A stretch of 64,000 bases of DNA from Phaffia rhodozyma (Eukaryota > Basidiomycota > Tremellomycetes > Cystofilobasidiales > Mrakiaceae). The stretch covers positions 744,001-808,000 of the forward strand of contig JACGZH010000001.1 in NCBI GenBank assembly GCA_014706385.1, read 5' to 3'. Shown in pieces: positions 21,966 to 34,179 of the stretch (position 1 is its first letter; every line of letters starts with the position of its first letter). The notes beneath the pieces were generated by a model, which was not told where the DNA came from, searched no databases, and saw nothing but the letters and a program-made list of their open reading frames with translations. Made by a program: the position numbers and the translations under genes.

Positions 21966-23764
21966 TCACCATCCTCTCCGGATCTCTCCCTTGGTGAAAC
22001 ATTTCCAGCCGGCGCGTTCCATCCCTTGTTCCCACTGCCCGTCCCATTTAATTTCGGCACTGCTCTCCTTGTCCTCATTTTCTTCGTCATCGCTATCATC
22101 GTCGATGCCGAAGAAAGGCTTGACGAAGCCGTCGACGACACCGTCGAACATCTCTCTGATTTTGGATTGCAGTCGCTCACCAGACTGATGAAAGTCAGGT
22201 GATGCATTGAATTCGAGGATGTGAACTTGAGGAAGGTCCGTGCTAGGAGATGAACTTGACGGTAGAGTGAGAAGGAAGTCGACACCAAAGATCTTTGAAA
22301 GAACAAAAAGAGAGATTATTCAGGATATGAGGCACAACCAACCGATCGAATTAGGTGTGCGAGAGAATACAAGAGGACAGGAAGACTCACCTCGAAACAG
22401 TTGGGCAACAATTGCATGTGTACGCTCCCGCATTCTACTGCAGCTCTGATAGCTTCACCAGCAACTTCTCCACATCTCTCCCAAGTAAAATCCAACAACT
22501 CTTTCGTCAAAACTGACTTTCCTTCATCAAACTGTCTGCCTTCCAACTCCCACCATAAATGAACGTTTTCCTCATTGACTTCGCCTGGGCTCTGAGGAGG
22601 CTGTAGGCACGTGTTCGTTAGGTGAGGCAACAAGGATTCCTCAGTCGTTTCCGGAGGAGAGTACGGTAGAGAGGAGAATAAGGCGAGCGTAGTTCGGGAG
22701 AGGTGTACGGTGTAGGCCGAGCTGAGGAGGACGTACGTCCGGAGGTGAAACTTTCGGTTTGCAGGCGCGAGAGGTAGATCGGTCGTAGCAGCTGGGAGAG
22801 GGGTGAGAAGGACAGGGTTGGGAAGGTATTCCTGGATGACGAAATGACGAAGCTGGCTCGTCGCTACTTTCCCTCCTTCATTTTCTTCGTTGTCCTCGTC
22901 CCCGTCCTCGCCTTCGTCTTCATCCTCATCATCGCTGTCATCCTCCATCTCTTCGAAGATTTCTTCTAACTCGGCTCGCGTACTGAATATCCTGATCCCC
23001 ATTCCTCTATCACTCATTCCAGGTTTCAGAATGAACCAGTTTCTCTCTCCCTCCCCGCTTGCTTGTCTATTCTCGCCCTGGTCCATCAACTCTAGTAGGT
23101 CGTACAGGTCATCCGCAAATAGCTCGTCCAGTTCGTCCGCAAATTGCAATTCCATCCTCCACCCTCTAGGCGTTGCTGCTCTCAACGGAGTGTCACCCTT
23201 GACCTTACCCAATGAGACCCAATGATCATACTTCCCCAAGTACTCCTGGATGGATGAATGGAGGTAATGCTTCCTGATGAGAGACTTTCGGTAGATGTAT
23301 GATGAAGAGAGGAGCAGAGGTTCAGCCGAGGCCGATGTTGACTGGATGAGCTCGTGGGGAAGAACGTCGTAGTCCGCCCAACAGAGAAGAGGATATGCCG
23401 GGGTCGTCGGTAGGGAAGGAAGAATGTTGAGGTGGGTCAGGTTTGACGCTAGCGAGGTCAGGATCAACGTTTGGGTGTATGGCGAGGGAAAAGAGCTGGA
23501 TAACAGATACATAAAAAGAGGGTTCAGCATAAACCAACATTTCTCTCAAGGACTGAACATCTCTGGGTAGAGTTCTTGATGTTCTTACATGAAAGCTTGA
23601 AGAGGCGTCTTCTCTTTCTGCTCCGGTTAGACCAGTACGGTTCAGAAGGCGTGAGCAAGAAAACTAGATGAATTGAAAAACAAAAAAAAAACAAGGGATC
23701 AGAGGAGACCTACCTGAAGAGAGACTGCCTGAATCTGATCCGAGAGCGCCGTTTCGTCTGACAT
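21966..23764 (-). CDS. Tubulin-tyrosine-ligase domain protein (TTL-like, Pby1-related)
   Basis: An ATP-grasp enzyme family that ligates amino acids to tubulin C termini; in yeasts the relative Pby1 is linked to P-bodies. Small first exons read MSDETALSDQIQAVSLQ and KEKTPLQAFM. The long exon (22390-23540) carries PLLCWADYDVLPHE, the TTL nucleotide-binding block NWFILKPGMSDRGMGIRIFS and FVIQEYLPNPVLL. It goes on to KFHLRTYVLLSSAY, LLPHLTNTCLQ and WERCGEVAGEAI. The last exon has IFGVDFLLT and HILEFNASPDF (Mg-binding ExN). A long acidic Asp/Glu insert (about 22860-22950) interrupts the grasp fold and a second acidic stretch lies near the C terminus. The substrate, tubulin or otherwise, is not resolved. 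Confidence 0.85.
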
Positions 23765-24125
23765 GGCTGTGGTGATGATGGTGAAAGACAGAGAAGAGTA
23801 CTCCTGAAGTTGGTTTGGACACGACTGAAAATGAGCAGGTAAAAAGAAAACGCGTGAGAAAATATTACCGACAATAAATCCATACAGAATAAAACACTCG
23901 AGAATCACCAAGCACGGAGAGTACTCATGACTCCTTAAGCTCCGGCCGTTCTTTCTCTTGCTTTGTAGTTCTAGACTGTCGCTCTTGAAAGTTTTGAAAC
24001 TAAAGAGTGACAAGTATCTTATAGTTGAAGAGGGAGAACAAATATTTGACGCGCTCTGAGTAACTTTGACTGTAAATAGAAGAACATAACATATATCCGC
24101 AAGAACAACATGTACAACCCTCTTC
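23765..24125. other. Intergenic region between TTL-like and neugrin-like genes
   Basis: 361 bases. They hold the TTL-like promoter and the 3' end of the neugrin-like gene. No coding region or clear motif was seen. Confidence 0.5.
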
Positions 24126-25412
24126 TCAGGGTGTCTTCTTCTTGTTTTGCAGCGCAAGAACCCAGTTAAACGTCGACTTGGCAGAAGTAGGATCTGAGTT
24201 TTCTTCGACCGAGTCCTCCGGTTCTGCCGCCTCGGCCTCTACCTCAACAGGCTTCTCAACCTGAACTCTTCTCGGGCTTCTCTTCCTGTTTGCTTTGAGA
24301 GGCTGCCATCCCCAAAGATCACTCCTGATCTTTGCACGCTCCTCCTCAAACTCTTTGTTTCGTTGACGGAAATCAGCAATTTTTTCGTATCGTTCCTCCC
24401 ATTTGCGTTCAATAGTCTTCGGTTCATCCTCGACCGTGTCAAAATCGACTGTTTCAAGATCACCGAACGGGTCGTTCTCGTCCAGAGGCTCTTCATCGCC
24501 TTTTCTGGCAAGGCTAGACTCATCGGACTGTTCGATCATCTGAAGAATTTCTTTCTCTTCTTCGCTAAGCCTAGCCCATTCATCGGCGTCGATGGTTTCT
24601 TCCTCCTGTAGTGCCTTGGCCAATCTGGAGGGTCTCAGGTCGGTAGATCGATACCGAGACTTGATTATTCGGATGATCGCCTCTGGGCTGATCTTGAACT
24701 CTTTCGATAAGGCTTGGATGTTCCATTTGTCTGGGTCGTCCGCTCGAAGCTTTTTCAGTCTGTGTTGCTCTTCGTGAGTGATCCGATTCACAGGACTCCA
24801 GGTCGAGATGCCCGAGGATTTTTTGACCTTGTTCATTTGCGCCTTTTGAGCCCTCCAAGGCTCTTTTGATAATGCCTCCGAGTCAGTCGGTTGATCTTTT
24901 GGTTCCTTAGCCGTATCCTTTATCGGCCTGGTGTCCCCACCGCTCAAGAAAGACCAATCTTCTGCGGTCTTCGGTTCTTTCTCTTGGCTAGAAGCGACGT
25001 CGCTTTGGACAAAAGGGATTGTCGAAATCGCCGAAGGTAGGGCGGAGAGCTGTTGCTCCTCCAGCTGTACAGCTTTTAATCGCCTTTGTTGTCGCCGAAG
25101 CTTATTCTTGGATGTTCTCTTCTTCTCGAGCTGTTCGTAATGGCTCCCAGAGGGTTTTAACTGGACTTTGCTGATGTCATGTCCAGTAAGAATAGGAGCT
25201 GATTTCAGGTCTTCCCATCCAGGTATCGGGGCAGAATGATGAACGTTTTCGTTGGTTTCACCGGGCTCTTTTGAGGGAATCTCAGAGGCAGATGAAGTTG
25301 CTTTGGAGGAGAACTTGAGATGAGCTGTCTGTCGAAGAGGACCAAAGAGTAGAGAAGGCATGGGTCGGGGCATCCGGGCCGTGATGCAAAGGACGCGAGA
25401 GTAGAAGGTCAT
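24126..25412 (-). CDS. RRG9: Neugrin/Rrg9-family mitochondrial protein
   Basis: A single-exon gene of 428 codons, unusual here for lacking introns. The N terminus (MTFYSRVLCITARMPRPMPS) is basic and hydroxylated, fitting a mitochondrial presequence. The centre holds the neugrin/Rrg9 helix block RITHEEQHRLKKLRADD, WNIQALSKEFKISPEAIIR and IIKSRYRST. The rest is charged (Lys/Glu-rich) with an acidic C terminus (VEVEAEAAEPEDSVEENSD). Family members support mitochondrial genome maintenance and mitoribosome or rRNA function. The DNA/RNA-binding role here is by family only. Divergent from the unknown gene at 25794. Confidence 0.75.
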   Translation of the reverse strand: MTFYSRVLCITARMPRPMPSLLFGPLRQTAHLKFSSKATSSASEIPSKEPGETNENVHHSAPIPGWEDLKSAPILTGHDISKVQLKPSGSHYEQLEKKRTSKNKLRRQQRRLKAVQLEEQQLSALPSAISTIPFVQSDVASSQEKEPKTAEDWSFLSGGDTRPIKDTAKEPKDQPTDSEALSKEPWRAQKAQMNKVKKSSGISTWSPVNRITHEEQHRLKKLRADDPDKWNIQALSKEFKISPEAIIRIIKSRYRSTDLRPSRLAKALQEEETIDADEWARLSEEEKEILQMIEQSDESSLARKGDEEPLDENDPFGDLETVDFDTVEDEPKTIERKWEERYEKIADFRQRNKEFEEERAKIRSDLWGWQPLKANRKRSPRRVQVEKPVEVEAEAAEPEDSVEENSDPTSAKSTFNWVLALQNKKKTP

Positions 25413-25793
25413 GGTCGATGAAGATCGGGGAAGGGTAAGGAGAGCTCTGGAGAAAGACGATCAGAGAATTTACAGAATTAAGAAAGAAGCCCACTCAATC
25501 CAAATGTCACTAGTTGACAAGCCTGTCCAACAAAACAGACTCACCTTGTTACAGCTGATATATCGATGGGTCCAACACGACTCTATATACGATCTTTCCT
25601 TCCGGACGAGTTCAAGTTGATAGGTAGACGAACGTAATGATACCAAGCTGATCGTTCGGTGTAGGATTAAAAAAGTATGGCCGTATAAAGCTATGCAACA
25701 CATACGGCACGTGATCGATGCGGCAAGGATATATCCGGGCCGAAAGCCGCTGGAGAGTTTCGTCCGGTTCCTCCATCATCTCTCGTACATCTG
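25413..25793. promoter_or_regulatory. Divergent promoter with CACGTG box
   Basis: CACGTG at 25708-25713 (GGCACGTGATCG), about 85 bases before the + strand ATG at 25794. No other features were recognised. Confidence 0.45.
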
Positions 25794-27089
25794 ATGTCTT
25801 TATCGTCTTTCAATGCTCCAGGTATCCTGTTTGATACTGCTCAGTACGTGTCTTGTGTCTCAGTTAATTGCACTTTATCCGAACTTGATCTGAACCCAGT
25901 CCTTTTTTCTTTTTCTTTTTTTTTACATATGGCGGGCATCCATCAGCAAAGGCCAAAAGACCACAGTCTTGATCGTGAAGGCCATCCTGGCCGGGTTCGC
26001 AGGGATCGACGTGTCGGCCCAATCAGAATACTATCGGTTCGAGCTCTGTTGGTACTCACTATGATAGCTCTACATAACACAGAATCTGATACGTGCTCTC
26101 ACCATCCGTGTCTATCTCTAGGGAGGATCTTGTGGGCGAAGCTTTGGATTTCTTGAAGCGGGACTGGAATTATTGGAGAGATGACCTTTTCGTGCAAACA
26201 AAGCGAGTTTTGAGTATTCTCGATCTTTACGGACAGTCTCTTTAACCTATAGAACTCATACAGCCTCTTCTTTTTCCTTCTTTTATCTTGGGATCACTCG
26301 AGATAGATTTGACCTTGAGGCAGAAGATCCAGCTTTGGCTGAGCAAACAATCGAACAACGTATACGATATTCTCTCGAAAAAAGCACTCAGCATCTAGGA
26401 GGACCTCCAGACTCTTATCTACTTGCTCAAGAGCTGAAAACTCCTGAAGAAACATTGAGCGCGCTTTTAGTTCTAAAACAACTTGTTCAAGAGGGTCTGT
26501 ATATGCCAATGGTTTAGTCGTTCATCAGAATTGATATGTACTGATGTATAGTTCTCATCATCCGCCCGATTTTTGAATACGAATAGGAAAGATCTTATCA
26601 AAGATCGGCATCAGGACCATCTATTCGAAACATAGAATAGACTGGCTACTCTCTCATGGAGCACAGATTGATATCATCCAATCTCCTTTCGGTTCAAGTA
26701 ACTTTCAAGGGAGCGCGCTCAAGACCATCTGGGAGACGTCGATGGATTTAGATGCGGTTTTTTCTCGATCGGATCCAATACTCTCGCTAGCTAAAGCAAA
26801 AGTAATGACACCAAAACAGGCTATGTATGGAGTTTGCACTTGGTGGGTTCTTCGTCTTCCTCCACTTTTGAGCTTGATCCATCTCCTCGGGTGATGACGT
26901 TGTTCTTCTTCTCATTTGTCTCATTTCAATTCTTTTCATGTCAATAGGATGGGTGTGACCCCGCTATGTGATGTAGCTGATGAGCCATCTATCAAAGCCG
27001 CCATCAGGATGACAGACATATCCAGCTGGACATTAGCTGACGTTCAGCCTGTCATTGATTCGTTTCGAGAGGAGACCTGTAGACTCTGA
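25794..27089 (+). CDS. Uncharacterised protein, multi-exon
   Basis: I do not recognise this family. Likely exons read MSLSSFNAPGILFDTA, then (donor GTACGT, acceptor CATCAG) HKGQKTTVLIVKAILAGF. The text continues AGIDVSAQSEYYRFELC, a join giving WEDLVGEALDFLKRDWNYW, then RDDLFVQTKRVLSILDLYG. A further exon reads DLEAEDPALAEQTIEQRIRY, then SYLLAQELKTPEETLSALL. The 3' exons contain KILSKIGIRTIYSKHRIDW, AKAKVMTPKQAMYGVCTWMG and SWTLADVQPVIDSF, ending CRL-stop. The composition is that of a real globular protein; the middle part looks helical, perhaps winged-helix-like. Intron positions in 26220-26330 are uncertain. Confidence 0.6.
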
Positions 27090-27260
27090 ACGGGTGACCG
27101 CGTTTTCTTGCGCTCTTCTGATGGTCTTGTGAGATCTCCATTTCATTCTTTCCATGTCCTCCTCCGTCTTTCTGCCAGAAGCTTAGATTTGGAACTCGTT
27201 TCTAGGAGAGATGAACTTTTCTAAACCATGAATATGGATGTAGAGGAGAGGGTTCGACCA

Positions 27261-30200
27261 TCAATCCATACATCTACAATCACACCCAACGACCGGACAA
27301 ACTGAATTGCCTTGCTCCAAGAATTCTCCTTCCTCATCATCACCTTCTGCTCCGTCTTTCTCGCCGTCATAAACCTCACCGTTTTGAGTGAGTCTGCCTC
27401 GAACATCATCTCGACCGATATCTCTGGAAGCGCTTCTCGAACGAGATGAACGCACGGCGGAGGCCTGTCTAGATCGGGGATAGCTGATGTCATGGCGGGC
27501 ACCGAAGAACCACTGAAAGATATGCGCTTGATGACCTGTGATATATGTATATACGTAAAAGGGTGATCAAGACGGATGTCAGTTGTCAGGACATCTCTTC
27601 CTCATCGGGTTAGACAAATATTCATGTAAAAAGACCACGAACCTCCATGTCGACATCTCTGACAGTAAGCTGAAGTTATCCGATCGATCAAGATAAACCA
27701 GATTAGTAAAAGTAGATCAAATGGACAATCAGAAATCGAAAGGACACATACCAGCTCCATCCGTCTCGAATGAGTCTATACAAAGAGATGTGAATACACA
27801 ACAGATTTAATGGGATGAACCGCTCAAAGAGAGAAGATATGGTGAGAGGAACACTTACGCAAATCTCTGAATGGATCCAAGATGTGGTTTTCCCTTTGAA
27901 CATTTGATGTTTGAATAGTCAGGAAACAGATTGAACATTTTGGCAGCACATTTTGGCACGACGGGCATAGTCTTGCCTTTGGATTTACCCAAGCAACCCC
28001 CAACGTACCAAGATTAATGAAACCAGCTTCTGTCAGTATTTTTTGGAAGGAGGTATCCAAATGGGCTAGATTGTGATTTGGGGATACATACCAAATTCGG
28101 TCGTGGGCCACCTCCGCCTGCTGAATTCGGTTGCTCGACCTCTGTGATATTCTTATTACAGAAATTACAGCGGATATACACAGAAGGAGGCACATTCAGA
28201 ACCCCTCCTCTGTCCCTTGCAAGTTTCGCACTCTTTATCTTAAATGCCACCCGGTGTCCAAGTAAATTCCACTGCAGAAGATACCGTTCGTACGCGTCCT
28301 TCCATCGAACAGATGGATTTTGTCGTTTGAAACTAAAGTTCGGTACATGAGCGCTGATGATAGCTGCTGTTTGGACATCGGATGTTCGATTGACGTATCG
28401 CTGGAGAAGAGTGAGTCCTTGATTGGTCCGAAGACCGGTGAAGAGAAGCCCTATCAAGTCACCCGAAGCCGTCGAGCTAGCTGCCTTTGCTCGGATATAC
28501 TGCTTCAACAACCCATCCGACACCCACATCAAAGCAAGCCCGAGCGTGTCCTCAAGTGGTACTCCATCCTCGTTGAACACTTCCTCCCAGTCATTCGTCA
28601 GTCCGAATCTCCATACAGCTCGAAGATAAGGGGAATCAACTTTGTTGATCAGACGGAACGTCCGTAACGAAGCAGCGTGCTTGGCTGGCTGAGGTTTGTC
28701 GTCGCTTATCAGCGCTTGGAGAGTCAATGCGATCGTCAAATATACTTGGTCTGTCGGGAGATGTAGTTTCAGCCAAATGCACAAGAACCTAAATAAGCGA
28801 TATTTCGATCGAAGCAGATAGAGATACGTACTAGAAGATGCTTGAAGGGCTTCTATACTTCGATGAACGGAACCGGTGAACAAAGCACAGAACGCTGCTC
28901 TCTCATATTCTTCTTCATCCATAAGACTGCATTGGAGGATATTTTAGAATTGAAAGGAAATAGCCGCGCTCAACGTTTCGACCTCGATTTTTTCCTCTGA
29001 TATTGGACCGAAGCCATATGACGGAATGGAACGTACTGTCGAACATGTTGCTCAAGCTGGTCGGCTGACATTGCCCATCCCAACGCAGAGAGCGCTCCTA
29101 TCCTCTCCTGCTCGAGCTTCGTTTGGCCAGCTACACCCAACACAACATCGCCTGCTAACCCTGCGGTTCTCTGTTGAGCGTTCAAAAGTTTCATCGCGTA
29201 CTGATACTCTAACGCCTTTGGTGGTGTGTACGACTGAGGCGATCTAGGCATAGGCGTCCTTGATGGAGAGGGAGACAGTCCTCGTCGCTTAGTGGGCGCG
29301 AGAGCTCGGAGTCGAGGAGAAGACATTGCACTAGAGGATTCGAATAGGTTAGAGGGGATGTTGAGATTGGGAACCGTTTCGGGGAAACCTTCGATAAGCT
29401 GTTGAGTTCCTTGAAAAGCAAAATCAAAATTGCCTATCTTGGCGTCTGAACTGAAGCGAGTCCAGATCTTGAAACATCGCCAGAACCCAACCAGGCTTTC
29501 TTGATTCATCGACTCTGCAACAGTGGCGTTTCGATCAAGCTGGAATACATTGATGGCAAAAGGATCTCAAGAATGAGTAAGCTTGGTCATGTGTGTGGAT
29601 CAACCTCGAGAATAGAAGGGACTCACGTCATCAAGCCCATATCCGTTCTCTGCTCTGGCCTTCATAACATAAGCTGGATCACTGATTAACAGTCTATGAA
29701 CAGCAGCCCCTCGTTCGTCTACATCGAAACTCTTTACTTTTTCTTCGATGACCGAGCCCACCGATGTCTCATTATCTGAAGTATGTATCTGATTGAATCC
29801 CGATCGATCAGGCAGAGTGACGGTATTCGAGTAGGGAGTGGTAGAATTTTCGGATATCCCCGACTCGGAAGAATGTGATATACGACGGTTGTGACGAGCC
29901 GAGGCAGCGTGTTTTCCGATTGACACATGAGGAGGAGGCTGAACGATGGTCAACTTTGGTCCGAAACTGAGAGTTGAAGATTCGGAGAAAAGTAGTGGAC
30001 TTCGCTCAGGGATGACGGGCCAAATGATCTCTCCCCCACGTGAGGGCGTGAAAACAGCGATTTGACTCTGAGGCTTTTCGTGGGCAACTGTCAGCCCAGG
30101 ATAGGCCAGAGTGACCGTAGATGCGTTGGTGATTGGAGGTATCTTCATAGCTTCTCCTTCCACTACTAACTCTGTGAGACTCTCGACAGGCTCATCGGGC

Positions 30201-31546
30201 GCCAGTTCACTTGTTTCGTCGCGTCGTTTGGGAGACACGAGACCAAAGATAGCCAATCCTCCGCCTTTTTCGGTGACAATCAACCTTCCCGGCTTCTCCA
30301 AGTCCCACATGACGCCGAGAGCCCCGCCTCTGAGCATCCCTCCGGGTCCATCTAGCTTGATGACTTCGTTCTTTGGTGCTCTCTTGTCCCACACTCTCAC
30401 AGGTCCACCGGTGGTCCCGAAGGCTGTAAGGGTTGACTTGATACCATCCCGCAAAGAAGCTCCGCTCCCGGCGAGGGACAAGTTGGATGGTGGACCTTCG
30501 TCATACGCAGCTAATCGGTCTTCAGAGAACGGATCGGCCGACAGACCGGTAGCAATCATTCTGCCGGCATTGGCAGGCGCAAGCCCGTTTCTGCTCATAC
30601 TGGGAGAACCACCGATGAAGGCTCCTTGAGAACCACCAAATTGAATAACCGGTTGTGGATTAGCACCTATCGATGAAGGAGATCGGATGTCAAACAGTCG
30701 GATATGTTGACGCTGAGTGGACACTGCCAACAGGTTCGGTCCCATCCATGCCAGGTCCAAAATCGTCTCTGAGGGAACGAGAGAGACACAAGGTTTGATC
30801 TTTTCTAGCCCGGTGTCTAGACCATACATTCCAGACGAAGACAACGAAGGAAAGTCCAGAGGGATGAACGTTCCCTCTTGCGCGGATCCACGCCTGAGAT
30901 CATCCACATCGTACCCTTCTCTAGCGGATGCCAGGTGGGATCGTTCTAGTTGGGTGACATCCCAGATGAGCACACAAGGATCTGAGCGAGCTTTCGTGAA
31001 CCCTTGAGCGAGGAGGTGAGATTGTCCTGGGTGAGGCGTAGAGAAAGCGAGGGATGTACACGTTCGAGATTGACGAGGTGGTTGTAGGTAGGCCATGGAA
31101 GGTGTTGGCTTCAGATCCGAGGAAGAGAAAATCGGAGGAAACGAAAGGAGAGTGACTGATCCGGAAGAAGTGGCTGCTGCTAGAAATGGGTCGACCGAAT
31201 TTGGAGACCAAGCTAAGGACTGAATAAGAGAGTCGTGTTCAGATCATGGAACGGATGGACTTGAGATATCAATCTTGGGGAAGACTCACTGTTATCGATC
31301 CCAACTCGCTTTGAGAGTTGAGTTCGATAGGAGATCGTTTCTGTAGTCCAAGTGGGGTAGACACAGCGCATCATGATCAGCAAACTACAGGTTCTCTGAA
31401 AAGTGCTCTAGATACAGCTCATCAGGACGAACGTATGATTGCCAGTCGTAGAGCTTGACGAGGCCTCTAGCGGCGACGACGAAGCGGGTGGTCTTCAACG
31501 GATCCCAGAAGAAGTGAACTTTCCCGGTTCGTTTCTCTTCATCCAT
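27261..31546 (-). CDS. SEA4: Mio/Sea4 homologue: WD40 and zinc-RING subunit of SEA (GATOR2) complex
   Basis: A vacuolar/lysosomal nutrient-sensing complex subunit acting upstream of TORC1. Exon 1 reads MDEEKRTGKVHFFWDP and goes on to KTTRFVVAARGLVKLYDWQS, like the Mio N terminus. The large exon (29600-31096) has beta-propeller blades: CVLIWDVTQL, ILDLAWMGPNLLAV, IRLFDIR, PVRVWDKRAP and VMWDLEKPGRL. An alpha-solenoid follows (YERAAFCALFTGSVHRSIEAL; SLRTFRLINKVDSPYLRAVW). The C-terminal zinc part has IRCNFCNKNI, CPSCQNVLPKCSICFL, GHQAHIFQWFFG and the final CPVVGCDCRCMD-stop, matching the Mio RING ending. Ser/Pro-rich inserts occur in the propeller and before the solenoid. A CACGTG lies inside its coding region (30040) and is probably irrelevant. 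Confidence 0.87.
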
Positions 31547-32355
31547 ACTGGTAGATGATGTCGATGGGAAGGAGAGGAGAGGATATAATCTCTTGATAGT
31601 CGCTGATTGGGCTTAATGTGATGAAGCCAGAGAGTTGGAGAGAATGAGTATGACCTACTGCGATGACCAAATTTGAATTTGTCTAAGTATTTCATATACA
31701 ATTGTTTAGAGTGACTATATATTACGTAAGTGTCTGATATATGCGATCTGATCTCACTTCCGCTCGGCTTGCGTTGAGGAAAACAGAGTATTTTCATAAA
31801 GAGAGCACGAAGCATGGGTATGTACATTGGGTAAGATAGAACTGACCTGGAGAAGGCGAGAGTGATCAGAACAAACCGAGATCTCGGACGAGTACAGAGA
31901 GAAAGAGTAGGAAGTACGAAAGAAAGACGCGACTGATTTTCTTCTACTGCGCAAGAAAAAGACTAAGAAATCAAAAGATGCGCGCCCGCTCGCTCCGAGT
32001 CGCGTAGATCTGTGTGCGCAGCTTGTAGATAGGAAAAACAAAGCCGGACCGACGAAATATCTGCGATAGGGAAGAAAAAACAAAAACACAAGACGGTAGA
32101 CATCTAGAAGAAAGAAAGAAGAACAGTTTTGAGAAGAGAAGGGATAGGATAGGACAGGATGGGTCAGTTACAGGGCCAAAGATGATTGGATGGATTCTTT
32201 TTATGAAAAGACAGTCGCGAGGTGGAAAGGAAAAAAACAAGAGGAAGAAATTGATGCGATGAACAAAGAAAAAAGCTTGTCAAGCTTTCAGCAAGACATT
32301 CACTCTCTGTTACATAGTGGTCTAAACGGGCAAATGAGGAAAGATCCGGCTAAAT
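31547..32355. other. Intergenic region between Mio and the small unknown gene
   Basis: About 800 bases. They are purine-rich on the + strand near 32090-32150, with a GATAGGATAGGACAGGATGG run at 32140-32160. The Mio promoter lies at its left end. A 72-codon + strand ORF (32190-32408) begins with a real ATG but overlaps the 3' end of the next gene on the other strand; I leave it as unproven. Confidence 0.5.
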
Positions 32356-33166
32356 TCAACTTCGAAGGCCTCGAGCGGCTCCTGGCCCGCCAAGACCAAG
32401 CCCCTTAGGCCGCGTGATAGCAGACGTCGTTCGTGAAGGTGATGTGTAAACTGAGAACGGTTTGCGAGAAGGTTGAGCATTGGTCGCGGTGACGGTATCA
32501 TTGGTGTTGATGGATGCTGATGGCCGGCTAGAAGGAAGGGATGCAGAGTCGGCGAAGATCCGAAGCTTGCCAGGCTTCACGGGATCAAACGGTTTCTTGA
32601 TAACAGACTACGACAAAATCGTTTTGAGTGAGCATGTTGCGATCGCAAGTCTATGTTCTCGGACAACTGAAGAGTCACAAACGTACAGCGTTCTTGAAGC
32701 CCTCCGGCTCGCAACCAACAACACCCCACTCTTGAGAGACATCTCTCAGCACCTCCCTCCTTACGACCCTCTCCCCGTTCTTCCCAACCTTCCCCAGGTC
32801 GCTCATTCCATCCCTCTTTTTCAGTCCATTTCCTGCAACGACGACGAGGTCTACCGGTTTTTCTTTGAACGATGGAACCGACTTCGAAGAAGCCTTCCGT
32901 TTCTGAGGCGACGTTCGAACAGAGCTATGTTCTATACTGGGGATGTTACAAGACGAAAGGGACAGTGAAGGAGCAGGATCGACATAAACTGGGAAGAGAG
33001 CCTGTCGAGATCGTGTCTATAGATGGTTATGAACCGTTGGTTGCCACCCGTTGACATATAACATGAACGATACCAATTGAAAAGATAGTCAGAGTCTGGA
33101 TGGCTTCGATCAAGATGTAAGAAGAAGATAACAGCGAAAGAAAAGACGTTGTCTCACGGGAGCCAT
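32356..33166 (-). CDS. Small uncharacterised protein, three exons
   Basis: I found no family. The model is a 9-base first exon (ATG GCT CCC, donor GTGAGA), acceptor CGACAG near 33004, an exon running ALFPVYVDPAPSLSLSSC to GVVGCEPEGFKNA, donor GTACGT, acceptor TCGTAG, and a last exon SVIKKPFDPVKPGKLRIFA to GLGLGGPGAARGLRS-stop. The frames join cleanly, giving roughly 190-200 residues. The protein is basic, Ser-rich and probably disordered (TSPQKRKASSKSVPSF; SRTTSAITRPKGLGLGG). It contains RREVLRDVS, which fits an RxxL pattern, but there is no clear KEN box. A nuclear regulatory role is only a guess. Confidence 0.55.
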
Positions 33167-34179
33167 GATGAAAAGATTGATCAGTTATAAGTTTATGCAG
33201 AGAACGACAGCCAAGAGATCGTCACGTCTAGGATCGTTGGATGAGAAACAGAAAGAAGACTAGGAAGGACCAAATAAACTGGTTTTGGCGATGTGGAGCA
33301 GTCAAACGACCGGATGAGAGCCTCGATTATAAATCCGAACTGGTATACTCCAGAGAAACCGATGCGAAACGAGCCGAAGAATGGAGAGGATCAGCCGCAA
33401 CAATGACAGTGTCGAGTGCGACTCTTTCTAAGAAATTGTCAAGATTCTAAAGGGAGAACGTAGAGACTTGAAGGGGAAAGAGAAAGAGAAAGGGGTCAGA
33501 ATGGAAAAGAAGAAGAAGCGGGGGATTGGAGAGGAAGGAGGCGGGCAGAAAGGGCCACAAAACTATTGTAACCTACTCACGAAGACAAGACGAACTACGC
33601 GCCATGGGTAAGAAACGTCGAATTCCGGCCGGACTTGTTCCACGTATTCTTCTTTACGTGTCTTTATCCTTGTACTTGGAACCATGTATCTTTTCATGGG
33701 CAAGTTGAGGAGACTGTGAAGCAATACTCCATCTTCAGGCGAGTACTATGAACTGGATTGACTCAAACAAAGTGAGCCGATTCTTATGTATTGTATTTTA
33801 CGACGGATCTCTCAAATGACAACCTCGAATACATCCAAATGATTACGAAGCCGATGACACTCAATAGATAGAGAAGAGACCGAAATGGGAAACAAAATTT
33901 ACGACAAGGAAAGACATTTAGACACAAGACCAAGGAAAAGAGATAGGCTCGGGGGCTACATCGAGTACAAGGCACACTAGGAGAAACAAAACAATCAAAA
34001 TATATGAATAAACAAGGAAAAGAGAAGAAGAGATAGAGTCCTTGGATCTGACGATACACAGTCAACTAGCTAACATGCAGGACAGGATTCTTTAGCGAGA
34101 GAGAAAAGACAACCCATCGAAGAAGCAGATCATGATGATACTAGAAGGAACTAGAAGAGATTATAAGCACGGCCAAAGA
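33167..34179. other. Intergenic region, about 1 kb, no gene seen
   Basis: It lies between the start of the small unknown gene and the 3' end of TPS2. Frames present are short, basic (+ strand) or hydrophobic (antisense of AGAAGAG-rich DNA), with no family signature. It probably contains the promoter of the small gene and the TPS2 3' UTR. Confidence 0.5.

Noticed and set aside
33784..34065. 93-codon minus strand frame rich in Phe/Leu/Ser downstream of TPS2
   Set aside because: Hydrophobic composition follows from AAGAGA-rich antisense DNA; no start context, family or splice partner.
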